Below are positions 1-10,115 of a stretch of 64,000 bases of DNA, one piece after another. The notes under the pieces were generated by a model. It was given only the letters and a program-made list of their open reading frames with translations. It ran no database searches and was not told the DNA's origin. This DNA is from Citrus sinensis. Its lineage: Eukaryota; Streptophyta; Magnoliopsida; Sapindales; Rutaceae. Each line of letters begins with the position of its first letter. Within the stretch, counting starts at the first letter, position 1. Made by a program: the position numbers and the translations under genes. The stretch spans positions 20,896,501 to 20,960,500 of the forward strand of contig NC_068561.1 in the NCBI RefSeq assembly GCF_022201045.2, read 5' to 3'.

Positions 1-1347
1 TTCGAGTAGAAAAGCTATTTGTAAAAACACTTGAAAGAGCTTTTGGAAAATGAACACGCTAGCAACTCTATAAGAAGCAATTCAAGTTAGATAAGTGCTT
101 TCATCCAAATAGTGCTTTGTTCCAAAGAAGTACAAGTAAAAATTTATGAAAGGGCATTTTAGGTACTTTAAAAACTCTTTTGATTGGGGGTTGAAAGCCA
201 AAAAGTTCTACATGGTGCCAAAAGCACTGCCAATTGCACCAGTGTGATCAGTGGCACTTCAAACACCACGAATTACATTAATAACAAGAGCAGAAACGGC
301 CACTTTGTCGCCGTCTCGCTGACAGTTTTTGTAATTTAAAAAACACAGGCTAAAAAACTTCTTCCTCCGCTCTCTCGGAAATCAAACAGCAAGAGTCTAA
401 TAAGAAGATAAAGAAAGCCACGCAAACCAAATGCAAACAGCAGCATAAAATGAGCTAATGAACAAGAAACGTTGAATAAACGAATGACGAAATAACAAAT
501 CACGAAACTTTATATCTAGTATAAAACGGAAAACGGACTTTACAAAATCTGAAAATCTGAGTAAAATAAGAAGTACTCAACGCAAAGAAAAACAAAAGAA
601 ATTGCGAGACAGATCGATTGCAGAATTAGTCCCTTTAATGAGTTTTGTAAAGGAACTTGGAAGAACTTTTTGAGACAGATCGCTTTTGGGTCACCTTCAT
701 GCTTATTTTATGCGTACTGAAAATCTGAGTAAAACTTGAAAGGAACTTGAAAGAACTTTTTGAACTTTCCTGAGCAGTTGTCTCTTCAACTTTGATCTGA
801 AAAAACATTTTTCTCTATTTCAAACAAGTACGCATAAAATAAGCATGAAGGTGACCCAAAAGCGCTTTTGAAGGTAAACAAACAAACGCTCTAAAAACTT
901 CTTAACATCTCTGACTCTGAAGTCGGGACATGGATTTAATATTTTCCAGTATTCCCTTCTTTTTCTCTGGTTTTCTCGGAAACCAAACACAGAGAACATT
1001 GTGATGACGAAGTAAAAGAAAAAGTACAAATCAAATGGGAAAAATAAAATAAAGGAAGGAAAATACTGATCTAAAACATTTTAAAAATCGATTAAAGATA
1101 TAAACAATAGTCAACTTAAAAAATTGAGCAAAATGATGGTATTAGCTCATTTAAGTTTTCAGCATTATATAAGTTGAAGAGAGCGGTATCTTAAATTTTC
1201 ATTTAGTTTTTCAAACATCAAAGCTTTACAAACAACTCATAAACCGGTTACAAAACTCTTGTTCATTCTATTAACAAAGTTAAACTTGTATACACACAGA
1301 AAAATAAAATAAAAGCAAATATTTTAAAAGAGAGAGAGATGTTTTAC
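1..1347. other. Non-coding stretch; probable first intron of the Argonaute gene
   Basis: No coding exon is visible here on either strand. It lies directly downstream (minus strand) of a good splice donor ending Argonaute exon 1, so it is best read as intron sequence running off the left edge. It contains a perfect 38-bp inverted repeat and short direct repeats (a GAGACAGATCG motif near 606 and 672; an AAGGAACTTG-type motif near 651 and 740). The first 250 bases are AT-rich and resemble generic plant transposon debris, which I cannot classify. Confidence 0.5.
681..864. repeat. Perfect 38-bp inverted repeat with 108-bp loop
   Basis: The arm at 681-718 (starting CGCTTTTGGGTCACC) is the exact reverse complement of the arm at 827-864 (ending GGTGACCCAAAAGCG). 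Identity stops at once outside the arms. In RNA this would form a long perfect stem. The arms do not sit at the ends of a recognisable element, so this may be a local duplication-inversion or the remains of a foldback transposon. Confidence 0.85.
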
Positions 1348-1644
1348 ATCATAGTGGTAGAGGTCACGGCCTGTGAGCTCAACCAAGAAGTGGTTGGCTC
1401 TAATGAGGCAACGAGTTCCCGCCGTGCCGTAGCTTGGCCTTGGCGGGAACTTCACAGTAACGACTTTGGAAGAAGAAGCCGCTGCCACTGGCTTTGCTTG
1501 AACAGCCGGCGGCGGTGGCTGAGGTGTGTTCGGTGGTCGAGGTTGGAGAACAAGGCGTTGTTCCAGCTCGGAGCTCAGACGGCTCGCGGGAGCCGACGAT
1601 GAGCTCGAACCTTGACCACCATTACGACTTCCTCTTCCGTACAT
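1348..1644 (-). CDS. Argonaute protein, first coding exon (AGO5-like), partial
   Basis: Argonautes bind small RNAs and direct silencing. The 99 codons from the ATG at 1644 give a glycine/serine- and proline-rich leader (residues 1-60) and then the start of the Argonaute N domain: VKFPPRPSYGTAGTRCLIRA, followed by NHFLVEL and DLYHYD. The RANHFLV...RDLYHYDV pattern is closest, from memory, to the AGO5 branch. The exon ends GAT|GTAAAA, a good donor exactly where plant AGO genes carry an early intron; reading through the donor meets a stop after a few codons. The remaining exons (rest of N, PAZ, MID, PIWI) are not in the 1347 bases to the left. Either they lie beyond the window edge after a long intron or the gene is truncated. 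A GA-rich tract (1709-1722) lies in the presumed 5'UTR. Confidence 0.72.
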
Positions 1645-2293
1645 TTTAGCTGAGAGTTTTGTTATGTGTGTTTGGGAAAAAGAGAGTGAAAAGGAAGAAT
1701 AAGTGAGTGAGAGAGAGAGAGAGCTCTGTGTTGCGACAAATATTGAGAAGCTGAAAGGTTTATGAAGAGGGAGCCTTGGAGGGAGGTGTGTTATGGTGCT
1801 TTCATTCGTACACTAATAGATTGCGTCACAAATGAATCGGGACACTACACGTGGAGTTTTGGGGGTAATTTAATATTTGGTCTGTGATTGTTAAATGGAT
1901 ATTGTGCGTGTATCAGTGACTGAATTGTTTGCTTATACAACCGTATTGGGATCTCTCGTAAATATTCCAAACCAATCTTTGGTTCGCAGGAGCGCTACTA
2001 ACTTGCGAATCAGTGTTTTAAAAAGAATCGGGATGGCTGATCAGACGGTCGAGAGCAGTAGAAGCGGCGTGGAGCAGAGACAACTGATTAACCGGTGTTG
2101 TGGTGTTGTATTGGAGAGATGAGGATCCTGTTTAGTTGGCAAAAGTGTGCTACGTGAGGGGATAGGAGAAACGTGCCATGCAAGGAAATAACCAGCGGTA
2201 GTTTGGTGATTTAGAGGGATTTTTAGTGGCATATTTGGGAAAAAAAAATGATCGTTTCTTTACCTGATGGCTGGTACTCGACTCTGGCAATGT

Positions 2294-2393
2294 TCACAGT
2301 GCGAGCCCGACCAATTAATGAATTTTACTGATACTTGTCTCTAGCAAAGAAAGCGCAGACTGCACAGTGCTAGCCCGAGAATTAATGAATTTT
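2294..2393. repeat. Pair of diverged ~31-bp direct repeats
   Basis: A segment beginning CACAGTGCGAGCCCGA at 2294 recurs as CACAGTGCTAGCCCGA at 2363. Both are followed by AATTAATGAATTTT. The spacing is 69 bp. This looks like an old local tandem duplication. Confidence 0.6.
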
Positions 2394-3362
2394 GTTCCAT
2401 TGATCCATAGTCTGGGATGGGAACTCAATTCAGTTTTAAGGGTAAAAATCGGAGTCAGAATTTTAAGAAGTTAGACCTAATTCATACTTTACTTGTTATT
2501 CCTGAATTAGACTAATTTATGATCATAGATCAAGATGAAAGAGTTATACAAAATTAAGTTTGAAATAAATCATAAACTAACTCCTATTATTTTCTAATAA
2601 AATAGAATTAGTTTATTTATTTATTATTTATCCACAACCATTAACTAGTTTCATCTCGGCATATGTTGATTGTCTACTATTATAATAAAAGATATTTAAT
2701 AACCCATTATTACATAAAAATGATTGGGCAGATAAAACATTTTCAATGTATCTTTCATGGTTAATGTAGCATGCTGAAAATAGATAGAGATAATGGCGGA
2801 AGACCAATTGGTTTTTATTTGTGGTTTAAAATTGAATTAAATTGAAGAACCAATCGGTTCACCATTTAAAAAACAAAAAAGAAATTTTATTATTTATTTA
2901 TAAATAATAGTATTTATTTATTATAAAACTATTTTATATTAATTTTTTCATCTTTTTTGTATAAATCATGAAATGTGATTGTTACAATTGAATTGAACTA
3001 CCAAAAAATAATCATATTTAAGTGAAAAGTCCAAAATTTTGGCTAATACAAAAGAAAAATTATCAAATTTCTTAAATCAAATAGTAATAAATCGAATTGA
3101 GTTGAACTATTTCGGTTCTATTCTTCAAATTGGTTCATATATTTATGAATCAGTTGGTTTCAATTTTGTTCGGTTCTGCCCTCAAACGAACCAATTAGTA
3201 TCCACCCTTAATAGTGATAAACTTGAGGGAAATGAAGTTGCCTTGTGTGTCAGTGGAGTTTATTTTTACAATAGTTAATGGGAGCTTGATCACTTTCTTG
3301 CTTTGCGAAAGGGTCACACTACCTCCTTTTTGGTATTTGTGTAGAATTAAGATCAAAACTTA

Positions 3363-3590
3363 GAGCTTATTTGGCATTAAGGTATTGCATATAATTGTGA
3401 TATAAAAGTATATTGTAGTTGATAAATATGATTTATAAATAATATATTTTTGATAAAATTAATAAAAGTATTATAAATTTTTCATCAATTAACTATTAAA
3501 TATATAAGTAATAACTACAAGTATTTACTAAACTCTTTACATCTGTAATTTTCAAGCCACAACTTTCCCATAACAGTACCAAATAGGCCC
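3363..3590. mobile_element. Tourist-like MITE (TTA target duplication)
   Basis: The left end GAGCTTATTTGGCATTAAGG pairs with the reverse complement of the right end, GGGCCTATTTGGTACTG. The 228-bp element is flanked on both sides by TTA (3360-3362 and 3591-3593). An AT-rich interior without coding capacity, a TTA duplication and a TATTTGG-containing terminal repeat fit a PIF/Harbinger-derived MITE. The family is not named because no library could be searched. Confidence 0.6.
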
Positions 3591-4757
3591 TTAATTCATC
3601 AAAATGGAAAAGGGAGAGGCAAATATTATTATTCGCCCTACTCAGTTCTGTGTAAAAATCAGGTAGGGGTACATTCGTAAACAAACGAGATGGTTTTGTT
3701 CGTAGGGACCTTGCTCCATGCAATGACTCAGGTGGCAACACAACGCAGAGCGAGCGGTGCTCGCTTTCTCGGAATGCAGAGGTCTGTGGGGCCCAGTCCC
3801 AGAATTAGGAGAGGCAGGGCTATACTGCACGGGTTAGCAGCCGGCAGCCCCCTGATCCGTGACAAATTGCACGGAAATGTCTGATTTGACGACAAATAGA
3901 TAATTTCCAGGTTACGCATTATTAGTGACTGTTCCCCGTTTAATTTTTCGTTGGATGATAAAGTGGTCATTTTAAAAAAGAAAAACATGTGATTGATTTA
4001 AGCTTAAAACAGTGAATTAAAGGAAAAAAAATACAAAAGAAAACGCAATTGCGTTACGAATGTTCCAAGCTCACAAGTCACGGCCATGGGAAATTGAATT
4101 CTTCTTCTACATGACAATCAAAATTTCATAAAGAAATGAAGTGAATACCATTAAAATTTAATAATGGTATTTCAAATGGAAAAAGTTTCCTTCTCCAAGA
4201 AAGAGGGGGGCGGGGGGGGGGGGGAGTTTCAGGTTGCACTTACATTTCTGCCAATGGAGATTCATTAATAGCTGCACCTTTGTCACACCGATACTTACGG
4301 AAAAAATAATAATTTATCAGAAAAAGTACTGCTATCCAGCTTGCAAAAGCAAAATGATTTCTGGCTTCTGGTTTTTGTCTTGATAAAGTATCAAATTAGC
4401 AATTGCTGCACCAAGGAAATGTTGCTGCTACATGCCTCTGCATCTTCCATTTCTCTTCATGCCAAGGCCATAAAGCTCCTTTCCAAGCAGCTCTATCTGG
4501 GGAAATAATCCATTTTCTGCACATTAGCATCTTCAGTCTTAGGTTTTTGGCGCCAGGAGATTTTACTACATTAGCTAGCTCCCTTTAGCCCCCTTCATCA
4601 CTCTTCATGGTGAGTTACTGAGTTCTCATGGAGAGCCAGTATTTCGATTTGCTGATGATAACCTAATTCTGCAGCCACTAGCAACTTAACCATTTTCAAA
4701 GCAAGTTTACCAGCATCTTGCATGCACTTTGATTCAAACAGGGCAAGTTGTTTTCTT

Positions 4758-6668
4758 TTACCAGTAATCTTTGCAAGAACAGAATCCACTTTTGAAATGA
4801 TGGAACCTGGTTGCATCTCTGACAATAAATTGACGATCCACGATCTTGCTAACCAACTTTATAAACAAGTGACAGTCTCCACATATCCTCAAGTTTTTCA
4901 TCACTACAATCTCTGTTCCTGGACTAGTGTTTATGATCCCAAATGCAATAGCCAACTTTTCGCTATGCACTTCTGTATCATTCAAATGTTCCTCACTGTT
5001 CTTCTGATCGCTCCTTTTAGTTCCATCATGTTCCTGAACTAAGTTTTCTAACTTGTCCAACATTCTATATATTTCCACCGTTTGATGGTGATTTCTGTCC
5101 CCAACCATGAAGAGGTGAACTCTCCCTTTGAGTTCGACGTAACTGTACCCAGGATCTTTTTTAAGCCTTCGCTCTCTCATCATCATTCTAACCCTCATTA
5201 TCCCATCCAAATTTCTAGCCTCAGAGTATATATTAGATAACAATACATAGTAACCAGTATTCATGGGTTCAAGCTTAATTACCTTTCCAAAAGCTAGCTC
5301 TGCCAGCTCTACATTTTTATGGATTTTACAAGCACCCAAAAGAGCCCCCCACACAGCACCATCAGGTTCTACCAGCATCGATTCAATAAGCTCCAGGGCT
5401 TCATTCAGCTGACCTGCTCGGCCTAGAAGATCTACCATACAAGTGTAATGCTCCGGGCCAGGCTGCAACCCATATTTATTCTTCATACCATAAAAATATT
5501 CCAAACCCTTATCAGTCAGTCCTGCATGGCTACAAGCAGACAAAACACTTACAAATGCTGTTCCATCAGGCCTAATACCACTCTTAAGCATCTCGTCAAA
5601 GAGCTGCACTGCAACCTCTCCATGTCCATGAATTCCATATCCACCTATGATTGCTGTCCATGAAACCACAGTCTTTCTTGGCATGCCATCAAAAATAGCA
5701 CGTGCTTTTTTCAAATTACCACACCTAGCATACATATTAATCAAAGCATTATTCAAAAATGGGTTCGAACCTAAACTATTCGCTTCAATCTGCTGTTCAA
5801 CCTCAAGACCAACACTATGCGCACCAAGGTGAGCACAAGATGAAAGAACCCCAACAAACGTAACACCATCTGGACAAACTCCTAATGATTTCATCTCTCT
5901 ATAAAGCTCTAAAACATGAGTAGCAAGCCCATTTTGTGCATACCCAGAAATCATAGCATTCCAAGTAATCAAACCCTTTTCAGGTACTTGATCAAACAAC
6001 TTCCTTCCGTAGTCAACAGACCCGCATTTCACATACATTGTCATTAAACAATTTCCAACAGAAAAATCAAGATCCAAGCCAAATTTCACACAAATACAAT
6101 GACAACACATACCAAGCCACAGATATCCCGGGTCCACACATATCGGTAACAAACAAAGCATTGTAACGGGATTAATCTCCACACCCTGCTCCCTCATTTT
6201 ACCAAACAAAGAAACAGCTTCTGAAACAAGCGAATTCAACACATACCCAGATATCAAAGCATTGTAACAAACGGTCAAATGCGTTGACTTTATACTTTCA
6301 TCGAACACCTTCCGGGCGTTATCAACTAAACGACACTTACAATACAAACTAACAAGAGATGTAAGCACAAAGGGTTCCAATTCACACCCAGACTTAATGA
6401 CGTGGCAGTGGAGCTGTGAACCAGCAAATGGAAGCGAAAGCGCGGTACAGGATTTAAGGGCGAAAGGGAAAGTGAAGGCATTTGGAGTCACGCCGTAACA
6501 GAGCATTTGGCGATAGAGAGAGAGAGCTTCCGCGAAGAGTGACTGGTTTGCTAGTTCTCTTAAGCGTGTGTTCCATGGACTCGTTGCCGCTATTGGCGGG
6601 GTTTTGGGAATTTGAAAGCATAATTGTTTGGTGGCTTTGTGGGGGTTAAACGAGGGCTTTATGGTCAT
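4758..6668 (-). CDS. PLS-class pentatricopeptide repeat protein with DYW deaminase domain (MEF10-like)
   Basis: A 636-residue intronless protein of the family that performs C-to-U editing of organellar transcripts: PPR repeats read the RNA and the DYW domain supplies the deaminase. Tandem PPR motifs run from about residue 30 to 470 (for example [16 protein letters not shown] and [17 protein letters not shown]). An E/E+ region follows, then a complete DYW domain. Visible deaminase residues are HSE (His568, Glu570), CGDCH (Cys596, Cys599) and the terminal CSCKDYW ending at 636, so the catalytic and zinc ligands look intact. From memory, sequence and length resemble Arabidopsis At3g11460 (MEF10), a mitochondrial editing factor, closely enough to suspect orthology. 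The N-terminus ([15 protein letters not shown]) is basic and acidic-poor, consistent with an organellar presequence. The start is the first ATG of the long frame. The editing site is not known from sequence. Confidence 0.93.
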   Translation of the reverse strand: MTIKPSFNPHKATKQLCFQIPKTPPIAATSPWNTRLRELANQSLFAEALSLYRQMLCYGVTPNAFTFPFALKSCTALSLPFAGSQLHCHVIKSGCELEPFVLTSLVSLYCKCRLVDNARKVFDESIKSTHLTVCYNALISGYVLNSLVSEAVSLFGKMREQGVEINPVTMLCLLPICVDPGYLWLGMCCHCICVKFGLDLDFSVGNCLMTMYVKCGSVDYGRKLFDQVPEKGLITWNAMISGYAQNGLATHVLELYREMKSLGVCPDGVTFVGVLSSCAHLGAHSVGLEVEQQIEANSLGSNPFLNNALINMYARCGNLKKARAIFDGMPRKTVVSWTAIIGGYGIHGHGEVAVQLFDEMLKSGIRPDGTAFVSVLSACSHAGLTDKGLEYFYGMKNKYGLQPGPEHYTCMVDLLGRAGQLNEALELIESMLVEPDGAVWGALLGACKIHKNVELAELAFGKVIKLEPMNTGYYVLLSNIYSEARNLDGIMRVRMMMRERRLKKDPGYSYVELKGRVHLFMVGDRNHHQTVEIYRMLDKLENLVQEHDGTKRSDQKNSEEHLNDTEVHSEKLAIAFGIINTSPGTEIVVMKNLRICGDCHLFIKLVSKIVDRQFIVRDATRFHHFKSGFCSCKDYW

Positions 6669-8605
6669 TTACAAAAACAGGGTTAGCGTACGATCGTGTT
6701 TGTTTTGGCGGGCGGGAGAAGTCGTAGTTAAATTAGATGAGAAAATCACAACATACGTTTCGGCCTGAGGAAGAAATATCCGTTTTTAAAGAACCAACGA
6801 TACGTTTCGGAAAATTGTTGTTTTTTCATATGGCATTTGAGTCTCAAGATACATTTTATGTTAATTACAACTTGGCAAAAAAATTAGGGGCAGACTCAGG
6901 ATCAATTTATAAATTAATTGTAAAAATTTGTGTGAATGTCGGTCTTATAAAAGAGTAAAAACAACATATATATCAGGCCCTCGCACTAAAATAAAGAAAA
7001 ACTAAAGAAATCGTTAATGATACAATCGTCTAATAAATTATGACTTAATTATTCCGTCACTAGGATTCGCCCGGCCAAAGTAACTAACACGACTTTAAAA
7101 CTCTTAATACATATAAAATATAAAAGAACGACAACAATACAACAGTAAGCTTATAATAGAATTATAAAATTGTACATTAAAAAGATTATTTATGAAATTC
7201 AATTTTATTTTAGTGATAGAGAATGTGAAATGCTTGAATCATTTGATTTAATGGAAAGAAAAATAACAAGTATATATATGATTGTGAAGTAAATAAATAA
7301 TGAAATTATTAAAATGTTGTTACTTGTCCCGATGTTGTTTTATAGCTTTCTAATATTATTAACGATGTTCTAATATATTATAACATATATTTTTTCTTAA
7401 CCATAATATTTTTTTATAATAAGTTAAAGCAGGAATAACATTTTATCTCTTAATTATTTTAATTTATTCAATAAATATAAAATTTAATCATTTTATAAAA
7501 TAAATGTCTAATTCTAGATTTTAAAAAAAAAAGAGTTGAATTCGAGACACACTTAAAAATAAAATAAAAATTCTATTATTACATGAACTATTATAAAACC
7601 AAAGGATTGTGAATGAAATTTTCTGAGCTAGCTAGCTCGGGCTATAGGTCTACAATTGAAGACAATGAAAAAATAAATAATACAACAATGGGTTAAGTGG
7701 GTCAATAGTTCAATCTTACCTGACTATAAATTAAATTAAATATAATTTAGAGGGACCGGAAGAACACTATAGCAAAAATTCTATAATACTGAGGAGGTGA
7801 ACTGTAAAATTTCCAAGAAATGGGCTAAATCTTAGCTAAAGAATAGAGCCCTTATATCTCCTAGAATATTTTTCAGTGTGCTCAGATATCTTATTATCGT
7901 TATCATGCCTAAGCCCTCTTATTAATACACATGTGAAGACAAAAATTTTGAGGATGGAATTCTAGTGACAATCTAAATTAAATCGGGTTAAAGAGAGATT
8001 TAATTGACAGTTGCGTAACAATTAACAATACATCATCAAGAAGATCATCAATACAGTACGCGGCCCCATTTGTTCTTTTGGCCAATAGTTTGTTTAGCTT
8101 TGATGCTTTAATTATGTATGAACGCAAACAGCTAGAAAAGAAGGGAATAAATATATTAAAAAATGGCAATCATTTCAATGCCAAGCGACAGCAATGAATA
8201 TGATGCCCTTGATTTTCAAACTTAGCTAAAATAAATTTAAAGAGTATCATCGATAATACTTATCAATAGGTCCAACGTAACAGTTTTCAAAGCTTAGATA
8301 GGGATAAAGAGAAAAGTCATTACCAACAACTGTGTAAATCAATTTGCATATGGTTGTTTTATCTTAATCAAAGTTTTTCGGTTCGAGACTTAGGAATGCA
8401 GCTGCATTATATATTTATTGGGAGAGTTTTGCCACCCTAGTGGTCCTGTTCAACTCGAATCTAAATTAGTCGGGACCCAATATAATTTTTAGATATCAAA
8501 TTATTTAATACACTGAAAAATAGAAGAAGAGAAAAGTCATTACGTTGGCAAAAACTTTGTAAGATGGAGGCAATAACAAGAGAATCATCATATACCGAAC
8601 ATGTG
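6669..8605. other. Intergenic spacer
   Basis: AT-rich spacer upstream of the DYW gene and downstream of the truncated ERF gene. I see no exon, RNA gene or clear transposon end. Short open frames at 6737-6958 and 7978-8169 match nothing I know. Confidence 0.55.
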
Positions 8606-8809
8606 TCAATACAAAATCATCATATACACTGCAATTGCAGCTTCTTCAGCAGCGTCAAATGTGCCTAGCCAATGTCTTTCTTTAGTGCGTGGGTTTCTAA
8701 TCTCGGCGGCATATCTCCCCCACGGCCGTCGCCGGACTCCTAGGTACCTACTGGACTGCCTTGAGCTTCTCTTTGGATTCCCGTAAAGCAATTCAGGAAA
8801 TTTTTCCAT
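8606..8809 (-). pseudogene. Truncated AP2/ERF transcription factor (LEP/ERF group VIII-like)
   Basis: From the ATG at 8809 the frame encodes 67 residues: a short leader ([18 protein letters not shown]), then most of an AP2/ERF domain ([19 protein letters not shown], then [18 protein letters not shown]). The three-strand sheet that contacts the GCC box is intact, including the WGRYAAEIR and WLGTF signatures. The protein leaves the family consensus where the amphipathic helix should continue (expected AYDRAA) and stops after VYMMILY. Neither the rest of the helix nor the conserved Asn is visible downstream to 8340. The [19 protein letters not shown] wording is closest to the LEAFY PETIOLE-type branch. 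A TATA-like GTATATATAA (8841-8850, minus) is only about 31 bases from this ATG; an in-frame upstream ATG at 8917 seems less likely. It could be a pseudogene, or a first exon with an unrecognised intron at GCAG|TGTATA, though ERF genes of this group usually lack introns. Confidence 0.7.
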
Positions 8810-8917
8810 TGAAATGATGATCAACGTGGGGTTTAGCTGGTTATATATACATATGAGTGTGGTATAGGACAGTCTAAAGTGGGTGGCCCTTTGTTCATTA
8901 AAGTTACAAGAAGTCAT

Positions 8918-10115
8918 ATTTTTTGGGATTTAAGTGAGGCAGGTGAGATTGCATTGTCTATGATATAATTAAGAAATGCATATCAACTGTCTATAAACAT
9001 ATTCTGTTTGTGTAATGGTTGTCTATGTGTTACCTACCATTCCTTAAATTCCTCGATCATGACACGATTAGGGTGACAAAATGAGTAAATTCTTGCAGTC
9101 AATTGTATTATATATACACTGGTTATGTGGACTTATTTTTTTATTTTTTTTTTGGTTTTAATCTTATATCCAAACCTCAATAATTATTTTTATTTGCAGA
9201 GGTTTAAATTCTGCAGTGTTATATTGGTCCAAACAAAAAAAAAAAAATTGAAGTCCATTCATGCTATCTTTTTGGTTTATGTCTTATTCTTAAAAGATCG
9301 GCCTAAAAAGACCAATTGATGCATTAAAAAAAATGATCAAGCACTGTTTTTGCCATGTTGTGTCCTAAGCGTCATCAAATTTAATTTTTAAAAATTTCGA
9401 ATTATCAAAATTTATAAAAAAAAAAATCCCTCAATTTAATTTTGTATATACACTGTGTTATCAACTTTGAGTATTTTTTAAATTATTTTACAAAATTTAT
9501 TGTTTTTACTTATGTCTTGTATGTTTTCCAAATTATTAACTTTCTTTCTAAAAAAAAAAAAAATTAACTTTCTGTGCCTAAAATGTAAGCTTCACGTAAG
9601 CTCATTTGGATTTTGGACTCTCTCATGCTAGTTCACCAACCCACTATTTTTTTTGTGTTAGGCTTGTGCTGCTAATAGATAACGTAAATCTTTAGTTTTG
9701 CAAGAGATGATAATTGAAAGAAGCATCAAATTGGCGAGTCCTTATTAGCATTGTGAGTGACAAAACAAAACAATTATTTCTTTTTAACCTAACAGTTAAT
9801 TTGAATTCATGCGATCGATCAACCTTCGCTGTATTTGCTCTCGGCTTGAATGAAATCCATTTTAATTTAAAAAAAAAAAACATAATTTTTTTTAATATTA
9901 TAAATACTTAACTAATGTTTCCAGGGGTTTAAGGATTTCAGACGTGCTACTGTCTTATAGGTCCACGTAATCAATAAACAAGAAGTTACTATACACCGGG
10001 CAGTTTTTGATCCACAGACTGGATAAGACAATCTACAAGATATCCGTCTCTAACGGATAATATAACAACTCGTAGGGAAAAGAATATTCAGACGGAAGCG
10101 GGCCGTGGAGTGGCT
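8918..10115. other. Intergenic spacer, probable divergent promoter region
   Basis: Separates the minus-strand ERF fragment from the plus-strand cpSRP54 gene. It contains several A or T runs and no recognisable exon. The last 100-150 bases should hold the cpSRP54 promoter and 5'UTR; no convincing TATA box was identified. Confidence 0.5.

Larger units (their letters stand above)
1645..4757. other. Intergenic spacer
   Basis: Spacer between the Argonaute first exon and the end of the DYW gene (both on the minus strand). It holds a diverged direct repeat near 2294-2393, a Tourist-like MITE (3363-3590) and a G-rich run around 4205-4225. Short open frames here have no recognisable domains. The part next to 4757 is presumably the 3'UTR of the DYW gene. 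Confidence 0.6.

Noticed and set aside
4205-4225. G-rich run as a regulatory quadruplex
   Set aside because: A short homopolymer in a spacer, not near a promoter; no support for function.
4598-4825. 75-residue minus-strand frame overlapping the end of the DYW gene
   Set aside because: It overlaps the certain DYW C-terminus in another frame and has no domain; probably 3'UTR.
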